DNA of 64,000 bases, from assembly GCA_963854835.1 (NCBI GenBank), contig OY978525.1, positions 23,583,253 to 23,647,252 of the forward strand. Direction: 5' to 3'. Source of the DNA: Megamerina dolium (Eukaryota; Arthropoda; Insecta; Diptera; Megamerinidae). Made by a program: the position numbers and the translations under genes. Below the pieces are notes generated by a model, which saw nothing but the letters and a program-made list of their open reading frames with translations, was not told where the DNA came from and made no database searches. Positions 35,708-47,700 of this stretch are shown here, one piece after another. Positions within the stretch are counted from its first letter, which is position 1; each line of letters begins with the position of its first letter.

Positions 35708-38700
35708 CTGTAAAAATGTGAGAGTAATTGATTAAAAATTGTATTTGCTTGACAAAATGCATTTAGTACACAAACATATTCATGTATTTACATTAGACAG
35801 GCCCTTAACTGTATGAATAATGACGTGTGGATGAATTCAAGGGGACGTTGTGAAAATTTAATGCAAAAATATTGAAAAATTGCTGCCTCGGATTAAAACT
35901 GAAGATCAGGGTATTTTATATTCATTTTAAGTTTCCTCAGACTGTGTCTTATAGATGTTGTGCTCCGGTATTCTGATTCAAACTTTGGTCACAAAAGAAT
36001 AATTGTGAACATTCTACATAAGCCCATCAGCTACAAAATTTTTTACAAAATTATGTTCTTAGATGTAAACTAGAATGTTGTAGCAACATTTAGATCTTAG
36101 GCAAAAGCTAGCTTGATTTTATGCAACTTAATATTTTTCTTTCTTTCTTTTTTAAAATTAAAGATGCAATATAACGATTCAAATTGGACCCGACAAACGC
36201 AAAAATATATATTTCACAATGTCTTTTCAAAAAGGTGAGTTATATGATAGACAGCTTTGGAAGTTTGAAAAAAAGAGTACTTTAACTTTTCTAAAAAAAC
36301 AAATTTATAAAAATTATTTTGAGTATGGAAGGCTCAAAATCTACGACATATTAAATCGCAATCTTCTTGATGAAATATTTTCATTCTTAAAATATCTGAA
36401 GTAGGTGTCATAGCTCAGTGGTTAGCGCGTTGGCCTTCTGATCTGTAGGTCGTTGGTTCAATCCCCGGCTGAAGCATAACAAAACTTAATATCAAAAAGA
36501 TTTCTCTTTCTAACGGTACCCACGTGTCGGCAAGAATTTGCAATTCTTCCGGCAGTAACAAGTTGCCAAAAATGCTTCTTAAAAGAGCTCTGTGACAAAA
36601 CTAAGTTAAAGTGATGTCACAAGGGTTCTACCGTTCGGGACTGGCTAATATAAGTAGGTCCCTTAACAAGCACAACAGTATTGGAAGAGAAGCTCTTTGG
36701 TATCACAATGGACCTTAATGGCCTAAACGGGTCCTCTCAGAGAGAGGGCATCCACATAACCTAACCTAACCTAAAATATCTGAATCTGATCACAGAAAAA
36801 ATCAAATCTAAATTTCTTATAAACGTTGTACAACTAGAAGAAATAAGTAAAATTAAGCAAAAGCCATGTTAATACAAGCACAGACCAATATGAAAGTTAG
36901 GTAAGATGGAAAATTCATTATTTAACTAAGAGTAAGGTAAATCAAAAATGCTTGATGGGAACTAAGATTGACCATTTCTAAAAAAAGTAGCAAACAATGC
37001 TGAAATAAACACAATCAACCGTAAACTGCAACAACTTTGATTTAAAAATGAATTTATATTTTGAACTACAGGAAATCCGAACATTTTTTGTAATTCAAAT
37101 CAACTCCGAGGATTTTTAATTTTATAATATGATTTTACTCACAGTATAGAACCTGGAATAATTGTACGCGACTACTATAAATACATTTCAAGGACGGCAT
37201 TTTATATTTTCCATTCAAAAATAAAACAATTAATAAAAATATCATATATCAATACTAATTGCAATACTTTCGCATTAAATTTTCACATTGCCTCTTTGAT
37301 GCATTAATTAAGGACCATCCTAATAATGAGCATATATATTGTTTAGTACAAAGGCATTTTGTGTGCGAAGTGTGTTCATACATGTATGTGTATGTATGTA
37401 TGTATGTATGTATATTTGTAAGTCAATAAAGAATGTGTTTTTGATGAAGAGTTTATGTAATAACTAATACTGTACTCAAATGATAGCAATTATAAAAGAA
37501 GTTCAATTCATGTGTGGATATGGCAACACCATATTCTCATCACTGCATTTTATGACAATACTTTTCAATGTTCGTGACTTTTTGACTCCTTTATATAATT
37601 ACTATCGCATTGCATTATGATATAGAGAGAATGCTAAGCCCCAAACCACCAAAAACGATAGAAAGACAGATCGAGAGGTAGTAATAACATATGAAAGATA
37701 AAGTGACAGCTAGATAGTGAGTGAGTGAGAGAGTGAGAGAGCAATCATATGCGTGTGCGTGTATATACGAGCATAATGCTGAATAATCATGAGAGCAATT
37801 TTCGTGATGCAAAACGAAATAGCGGAAACGGAAATCGAATAATCGTTAGTAACGCATTAGAATTTATATATTTTTTATTTGTTTATTAGACTCATTCTAA
37901 CAAGCGGCTAATTTATGTAATAATTAGGTAGGTACGTAAATATGATTAGATACAATTGAATGTATGTATGTGCTATAGGTTTTGTTGTTGTTGTTATTAT
38001 TATTTTGTACAATTTTATATCTATATTCATTACGATAAGTATGTATGGTAAATGCATGTGAATATGAAAGTTGAAAATTAAATTAAAGAGAATTTATGAT
38101 TTGGGGTTTAGCTCACCTCGTCAATTTTGTAAGTAATTTATTAAATTTTTTATGAGTGAAGGAACGTCAATACGTCAAATTTTCAAATTTCTTTACTGTT
38201 GTGGTTCTTGTTGTTGTTGTTGTTGTTGTTGCTGTTGTCGTTGCTTAGTTCTTTTTGTTTTTCTTATAATTTTGTTTTTTTGTTTAGCTTATTTTTTAAT
38301 TGATCTTTTTCTTTTTGTATATTTTTATTACATATTTTATATAAAAATAATTTCAAATTATATTCCATATTATGTAGTAGTTATTATTATTATATTTTAA
38401 ATATGTATTCAGGAATTGAGATTTCTAATTTATTTACTTAATTTTCGTTTATTTTTTGTTCATTTCTTTTAATTTTTTATTATTTTCTTTTTTTTTTTGT
38501 GGATTTAGATCAAAGTCTGATATTTAACTCGTTATCTATGTGTCTTACCCTTGCGCAGATGATACTGGAATACTGCCATAATTATAGTAATAGCATCGAG
38601 TCTGTTCACAAATGAAATCTTTAACAGCTGAACAATCTTCTGGCATCCATTTTAAGGTTGGCTGCTTCAGAATGACACAACCTTTTTCAGCGCCGCTGCT

Positions 38701-41700
38701 ACTGTATGAAGAAATATTTGAAAAACGAATAAAAAATAAAAGTAAAAAATAACAAAATATTTAAAATTAACAGCTCTTTACTATTACAAAATAAACAAAA
38801 TAAATGAATTACTTATATATGATTGATTGACATTTGGCACTTAAGGTTATTTTTTTCTTTTTACCTATCACGTGCTGTCCGCTGAGGTGATGTATTACTA
38901 TTATGATCGACCGGATCCAAGAGACCAGCTTGTATGGCATCAGCAGAATTTTCAAAGAAATCAAATGTCGCATTAAATGGCAGACCAGTGCTCATCCAAA
39001 GGAACATGCCAGTACCTAACCGATTGCCCGATGTCCAGAAATCATAATTACCATAGCCGGCATTCTTCAAATATGTGGTCATCGACTCTGCCTTCTCTTT
39101 AGTCTCAAAAGAGGCCAATTGTAAACCCAACGAACGGCAATATTGATAGGCAAGGAAATAATTCAGTTCAGGCGAATATGGATTCATACGGCTTATAAAA
39201 TACTGTACGCCATCCAAATGTATGGTTGTTATGCGTTGGCCTGTATATGGATAGTAGACAAAAATATTTAAAGTCAATATTAACCGAAAAATATATAAGT
39301 CCTATGATATAAAACTAATTACAACAATCTTATTATACTTATATTGAAAAAATACAATATGTAAACAAATATTTTATTAAAACTCATATACGCCATTTTG
39401 CAAGACAGTGTACGGAGAGCAGAGTCGCATTCTCCATACTTCCAAAATAGCAATTCGAACCAAAAAGTTCTATGGTAGTTCTTTTTTATTCGATGATCTC
39501 ACGATTTATCGATTTCAAAAGTTTTTTCTCAAAGCAACATAAACTTTTTCTCAGTTAGTGTGTTGGTCTTCTGTGCATGAGAAGTGAGCTCGGCTGGAAA
39601 AATTAATAACACAGACAAAAATAGTTATTCTTTTAAGCGGTGCCCACTGTAACCATGTGGCAAAGCTCAGAAAAAGAAATGCTAGAAGAGTTCTGTCATT
39701 GCGAATCGGTCAATCGGAATCGGTCCCTTCAATTACTTTTTTGATACATATATACGTATGATATTATGGCCATTACTTTACGAATGTTGGTTTTCAAAAC
39801 ATTCAACAGCGAGAAATTTTTCCACAAAAAACTCTAGTGGTATCAAATTACATGATCTTAGAGACTATTTAACATCGCCAAATCTAGAAATTACACCTCC
39901 TAGGAATTACTATTGGCAATAACTGTGATCTCTTCATCATTTTGTATCAAATAATCGGCATAATGGCGCACCAGATCAAAATTACAACGTCAAGGAAATT
40001 TTTGCTGACAGAAACCGTGGCATCTTCTTCATTTTCGAATAGCAATAAGCCTATGATGCCACATAATATAATAACAAATAATAAATAAAATAATGTCAGG
40101 AATTTCTATTGATAATAACTGTAGCGTCATTCTTGAAAAATTAATCACGTCACACGACACCACTAAATGAAAATTAACATCTGGCAGTCACTGTTACGGG
40201 ATGTATTTTCCTGGCCTGAGACACTTATGGGTTTTTGTTTCTCTATATATGAATATTTTTCCGATTCACGTATCAATAAAAGTTTGTCGAAAAATCCATG
40301 TCTACAGCCTATTGATGCAGCAACCGATTTGAATATCTTGTACTGTGAAAATTCAGTGATCGGATCCAGTCTCTTCGTGGTATTTCACTATTCTACATTT
40401 TTGAAGACAATTTTTTAAGACAAATAATTGGAAAAATCATTTCATAACGCCCATTTTTTTCGGTATTGAGTAATGTTTCATCATGCAAGCTTTTACGCCA
40501 GATCAGCACTTAGAAATTGTAGAATTCTATTTACAGAATCAAAGTGTTCAGTCAGAGCGATTTGGCCCAATGTACGCCATGCATTATCACAACATAATTC
40601 AGAACTCTGTTGCACTCAATTTACTCTTTTCGACCTCGATGAAATAACGAATTTGCATAACATATGAAAGAAGAAAATATAACCACCATTGACGCCAGTC
40701 TTGAGAATAATCCAAACTCATTGAATCGTTAATTTGAGCCAGAAATTGGCCTGCGGCCATCGGGTTTATGAAACATGTTGCACAAAAATTTTGACTGACT
40801 TCAATTGGTGCGAGAATCGAAGCCAGGCTACCATAGCTTTCAATGTCAGGATATATGAACTGTTGGCAGTTGATCTACTGTTTTACTGTCAAATTCAGTT
40901 ATAAGGATCATTTCTAGCTTAATGCCTTTATAAATAAGCACATTCTCTCACTTGGAGCAGCACTAATCCACATATCAAATATTCACGCAATTCGAGAAAT
41001 ACATTGTTTGTGCAGTTTGTGGCATAATCGAGCCATACTTCTTCAAGAGCGTAGTAAATCGATCTGTCATGTTCATGCTCAACTCGAGTGCATGAACATG
41101 ATTTGGAAGGTCTAAATTCTAGATACTATGTAGGGCTACTTCTATTTCCATTATGAAATGTCAAACAATACTATACAAAAGAAATCATAACAGTTTGAGA
41201 GTTTGACAACTTATGCCCCTATTGCGGTTCACCACTCAACCCAGTTTGGTCGTCTTAGAGTCGACCCGACTTCAACAAGACCAAACTATTTTTTGGTATT
41301 GTGGTACACCACTGTTTTCGGTTGAAATTGTTATGGCGTTACCAGCTTAAAATATCACTTATGACAGAAAAGTGGTCGATTAAAAGTAAAAATTAAGGAA
41401 ATATACAATTGTGTTTTGCTGTGAAAATTATTTAAAATGGATATTAGTGTAGATTTGTTTTATGAAGATGAAAATGAAGACGCGAAAATTGATTTGCTAC
41501 GCTTACGGAGAAAAATTCGTGATGACTCTAACCCTCTTGAACTACCTAGCAAAAAGTATAAATATTGTTCAAAATAAATAAAAGCAAATAATAAATTTTT
41601 TTATAGATTTATTAACTATTTTCGACTGAGCAAAGAGGCATTTTGCTTTTTGCTGGATGACGTAAAAGACCATTTCAAGAAATCTGTGCGTGTCGTATCT

Positions 41701-44700
41701 ATACCACCAATATTGAAATTGTGTGCTGCTCTTAGATTTTTCGCTGATGGAAGCTACCAGAAGAGCAGCGGCAATGACTTCAATATAGGAGTGGCTCAAT
41801 CTACAATGTCACTTGTTTTAAAAGAAGTATTAGATGTATTGGAGCAGCGCATTTGCGGCAAATGGATTAAAACGCAAATGAGTGAAGAAGAAAAAAATGC
41901 GTCAAAGATCTCATTTTTTGCAAAAAGTGGGTTTCCCGGCGTGCTGGGCTGCATCGATGGTACACATGTCCGTATTGTTTCTCCGCGAAAAGGTATACAA
42001 CATCTCTACCTAAATCGGAAAGGATACTATAGCTTAAATGTTATGGTTGTAAGATAAAAAAATTTATATACATTTATACATTAGCAAATTTAATATTAAA
42101 TTTGTTTTATCTTTTCTTTAGATGTGTGATTACAAAATGAACATACGTTATGTTGACGCCAGACACCCAGGAGCAAACCATGACTCTTTAATTTTTAATT
42201 TAAGTGATTTAAAAACGCATTTACAAAGAAATGCGCAGGATAATTCATGGATTTTAGGTGAAATTATTTTTTATTTTTAATGCATGTATGTATATATTTA
42301 TACATTTGGTTGTAATTTTTAAACTTCTGAAAATGTATAAAATGTTGAGAAATTACAATATGAAGCCAAGCTAATTATTACTTACGATCTCTTCATTATT
42401 TTTGGCTTTATTAGTTTAAAGTAAACTGCAACTGATGCAAACACAACTGCTTATGAGCAGTGGTGTATATTTAACGTGCTTGTCGACCAAACTGAAACAG
42501 AGTTGCAAACGGCAATACCACAAAAATAATGAACACAATCAAAAAAATCAGCCGCCAGTCGAGTTGAGAACGGCAATATGAATTTCTCGACGGCGACCAA
42601 ACTGTTACAAAAGTTGTGAACCGCAATAGGGGCATTAATCTGTCGTAAAATTAACATTGGAAAAAGTACCTTAAAATAAATAACTCTATAGCAATGCTAT
42701 TAAATAAAGTACATTGTTGTATTGCCAAACAACGGAAATTGGTTATTATTATTGTAGTTACTGTTATTGTTATTATTATTATTATTATTAATGTTATACC
42801 ACTTATGTAATTAGCACATTTGTAGATAAGCTACAAGCTGTGGTAGACTACACAGTGATATAATAAATTTCAACTTTTTTTTTAATATGTATGAATTATA
42901 TAATTTTTTTTTTTGTAATCAAATAATATGAATTCTTAATGTATAAATATGTATAATTTTCTGTTACCTATAAAATAAAGCCCGTTACAAACCATATATG
43001 AGAATTAGAGTGTCTATATATTGATATCGATTGACCGTAATGTTTATGCTTACTTTTCCGTTGATACCAAAAATAATATTTGTGTGTGTCACATTAGAAA
43101 ATATAATGAATAAATTCATATAAAAGAATATTTGATGATTATGTCACTCAATATTATAACAAAACGATAGCTACCATCTCCAACAGCACCAGCACCGGTA
43201 TGCCATTAGAATGCATATTCATCAAATCGAATATGGTAAGAAGCCAAAATATTTGAGTATATACAAAATATGGAATATATTTATATGTACATATAGACGA
43301 AAAGGTGTAAAAAAAATATTTGTGTGTATGGAACGTGACTCAATTAAATATGCATTAAATTAAAATTGAAGAAGAAGAAAATTGTACAGGTACAAAAAGG
43401 AAAATACAACAAGATTAATGAAAAATTGAAGAAATAAAGAAAGATAGTATAAAATTAAACGCCACAAACGATAGGAGGTCCAATCGATCAATATATATGG
43501 GTATTGAATAGGTAATCCCTTGCGTACATGCATTTCAAAAAACATTTAGTTAAGAGAAAAAACGCCATTCATTCATACACTCATTTATACGGAAGGAAAA
43601 GAAACAGAAGAACCAGCAGCACCAGAAATAGACTCTAATTAGAATATCCAACATTAGAATCATTAAAAAAAATGAGCTACCTCCATAATAACAAAAGCAA
43701 CAATATGAGTGCTACTTGTACGTATCGTATGTAACACCCAGCTATAATATAAACACTTTATTTAAAAAAGCATAAAATTAATGATAATGATGATTACGAT
43801 GATGATGGCGGTGTTGGTGGTGGTGGTGGTGGTGGTGGTGCCGGTGGTAATGATGAAGACTCTAATGATTACTTGTGACATGGCTACAACAACAACAACA
43901 ATACTCTATACAAACATATAAACTAGAGTTCAATGATCTTGTTAAATGAAAGACGAAGAAGAAGAAAAGATGATTGGTAGAAATTGCCACAGGTGCAATG
44001 CACAGACAAACACACGCACACACTCACCCATTAATAAATAGCCAACGGTATGTGATTCTAATGATTACAGATTTTGATGATTTTCTCACCCTATTTAAAG
44101 CAAACCGTAATAACCCGAAGCTATTTACAAGTACTACCTATATGTGTATATACATATAACTATGTACTTATTATTCTTAGCTATAATTTTCATGATTCTA
44201 ACTACGATCATTTTTGAGCTCTGGTTTGTTATATTTCACCCATTCACAGCCTCTGGCTTATACACATATTAACATAATAACACATGTGTAGTTACACGCT
44301 AATTTGTAACAATTTGATGGAAGCACACACACACACATACACATACACTAGCACATAGCAAACTGATGCACTATAAATTTGTATAGAGACTACCATTTAT
44401 AGTACTATGTTATAGTATGTAATGAGTTAAGAAAATATCATTAAAGTTAATACTTATTTACTACCTATTTAATTGCATGCATATTATATATATATATGTA
44501 CTTGTAAATATTAACTTCTTTTTTTTCCTACATTGTATAGGTTAAGTTACTAAGATCTTTCCCATTTCTCCCATTACCATTAATCATGGGTCATTTTCGG
44601 TTCAAGTAGTCATACACACGACACGAACGCATACTTGTACTATTAGTTATGGTCACAATGAAAGGTCAATAACATTATGCTTACAAGTATTATTTAATAT

Positions 44701-47700
44701 TAATAAAAAATAATTTTTTGCTAGTTTCGTATTAACCTGAGGAACAAATTCTAGCCTAAGGGGAACATCGAGATATTAAATTTAGAGTAAGAAAGTATCG
44801 ATCGATGTAACAGAATAATCGTATTTCATAAGAATCAATTTAAATAGAAAGAAATAAGAAAATATAAATAGTTAAAGATTTTGTTTATATTTAATGTAAG
44901 AAACATCTTGATCAAAGGTGTACGACCTTTTAGCTTACTTGAGTCGCATAAAAAATATGAACACTACACTAACAATTGCTCCAAAATATATGATTAATGC
45001 TCTTAATATCTCTGGTATAAGATTTTTTGTAATAAAATTAAAACTTTAAAAACATTTTAAAACATTTTTTATGAAATTTCCCTCCAGCATGAGCGCAATC
45101 TATTCGATCACATGGAAGAGTACGCCATTTACACATTTTAAAGCATTCTTGGCTTATATTCCAAAATAGTCAGATTTGAAATAAAAGCTATGTGATTTTC
45201 GTACGAAAAACAATAATTTGTTTGCGATAGAATCAATACTAAGCGTGTTTTATTCCATTCTTATCTGCCAAGTTCGTTAAACAGAGTTGATTTTTTAATA
45301 CCTAGGTACATATAAATTTAAAATAGAAAAAGTTATTATTACTAAATTGATCAAATGTTTAAAAAAATAGTGAAATAATTTTGTTACAAAATTCTTCTTT
45401 TGCCTTTTCTTCTTCATTATAACATGTTTGGTTTTTAAGGTAGCACTGATCTTAAGCAAAATACTAAATGTACTTAGCGTCTATAGTTATACTATGCGCT
45501 GTATCTAGTACGTTATTGTTGTTGTTGTTGTTTTGTCATAAAAAATTTCTTAAACATTTCTTTTAAATTTCACTCCGCCATGACCATAACTTTTCGATCG
45601 TACTATAGAGTGCGAACTTTGGATATTCTAAAATGGACTACATTACTTAAAATCTAAAAAAATATTCATATTTGGAATACAAACTTCCAAATTTTCGTTA
45701 AACAATTCTTTAAAATTGCTTATAAAATTTCCCTTCAGTTTAAGTGAAATTTATTCGATCGCAAAGATGAGTACACCCTTTGGATATTCTAAAACAGATT
45801 ACATGTCTTCAAATCCAACATATTCAGATTTGAAATAAACACTATCCTATTTTCTTTCGAAATCAATATAAAATATTGAAATTATTGCGAGTTTTAAAGA
45901 TTTTAAATTGGACGACTTATCATGAAGTCGTTTCTTTCTTTTTGAAAAGCCATAACTTGTTTGCAAACTAAGAGGTTTCATAACCTTCTCGAAAACACCA
46001 GATTGGTAAACTTTTGCTAAAGATTTTGACTACTTTCCCACATAAAAATACATACAGCTCAATGAGAACATCATAGGCTATACCTCCGATCACCGATTTC
46101 GATTGGCATAGAGCCCTTTTATAAATTTTTTCATTGTAAATAGATACTGCCAGAAAAATTGCCAATTGATTATAGAGCGTAGACACTGTTTGAAAGAAAC
46201 AAAAACTGCTGGTTTGGATGTTGAAGTTACTTCGGCCGAGAGTCGAACTGTTAAATTTCGACAATACTTGAAGTTCCTACTTATACTGAGTCAAATAGTA
46301 AAACTCTTGTAATATTAATTTTTTAAGCTTCGTCCAGAGCTCTTTGAGAAATTTTTTTGGTGTCTATTTCTGATTATCTGCGGAAGATAATTTCTGATAA
46401 TAGAGCACTAATTGAAAGAAGAAATATTTTGCAACTTAGCCACCATCTCCAATTGGAAGAAATGAAAAAAAAGAATTCTCATCCCATCATCGCACAATTC
46501 TGTGAAATTTGCGCATGCATTGATCGTATATTTTTAAATTATCGTATAACATTTTTCAAGGACTCTTTTAACCAAAGAATACCATTCAGTCATCCATTTG
46601 CTTCAGCTGCATACATAAATATATCTACGTATGTATAATTTTTATAAGCGCCTACGGGAGTAATTTTATATGTTTTCATATACATATTTATACAACATAT
46701 TTATGTATGTATTGTATGTGGTGCATATAATAAATAAAAGAAGACAGACTACTAAAGTCATTACTGATCATATAGTTGGCCTTGAAAATTCTTCAACATA
46801 CATACGAGTATAGTTACGTCTTGTGCATACACGCAACTTCTTTCATAGTCATCTATATCTACCTTGTCAGTTTATTCTTTTATTACTCCCGATATAATAA
46901 AATATAGATAATAATAAAATGAAAATATTCCTAGAAATAATTAAAAAGTTATTATTATAGAAATTAAGTAGTTACAAAAACAAAAGGCAGTAAAAATCAT
47001 AAACATAATTTGATTAGTTTTTGAAATTTCCAATATTATTATTTTACATAGCCATTTGGTACTCATTTATATTGCCTCGTCGTAATAAAGACTATTGAAA
47101 TATAATTTCGCAAAAAATTACTTTCAGAAATTGAAAAAAAAAAATGTAAAAAAATTTGATTAATATATTCATTTACTGATATAACAAAGGAATTGTCAGT
47201 AAAGTTGCAACTTTAAAAATACACATATTGTGGATATTAAGTACAGTTCTTAAGTCTTTTATTGGACTATCAAAGTATCGTTTTGTATGAGATATTTTTG
47301 CGATTGAACTATAAATAATATTTGTTGTTGAAGGGTCAACCTTATACAATATAAGAAATATTTAATAAAATTGAGATTTAAAAGTTATTATCAAATGTTT
47401 CTATCAACTATAAATAATTAAATAATAACAATTATTTATTTAGGACTTTGAAAGAGGAGTATTCAATAATTCAGTATAATAAATAATAATCCCCCAAAAA
47501 GTAAAAAACTGCCAATATTTGCATGGAATATACTTTTCGCGAGTATAAAAAAAACTTCGAGTAAAATTTGACTCAAAAACAGCCTCGAAAATGTTTCAAA
47601 GTTTTTTTTTTTGTGCTATTATAATATTTATATTTGCTATAAATAACTACAAATGCCCATGTGAATTTTACATATTACATTACAAAAATATCCTGGGTAC

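Larger units (their letters stand above)
35708..38548 (-). other. lectin gene, intron 3
   Basis: About 2.8 kb. Holds the composite SINE at 36401-36771, a GTAT microsatellite (about 37382-37415) and a GTT microsatellite (38207-38245). No other gene is visible. Confidence 0.75.

Noticed and set aside
36755..36775. Interstitial telomere (CCTAA repeats)
   Set aside because: Only three units, inside the target duplication of a SINE; Diptera lack TTAGG telomeres. It is a retroposon tail.
38152..38400. Cys-rich 82-codon frame
   Set aside because: The cysteines come from the GTT microsatellite read in another frame, inside an intron.
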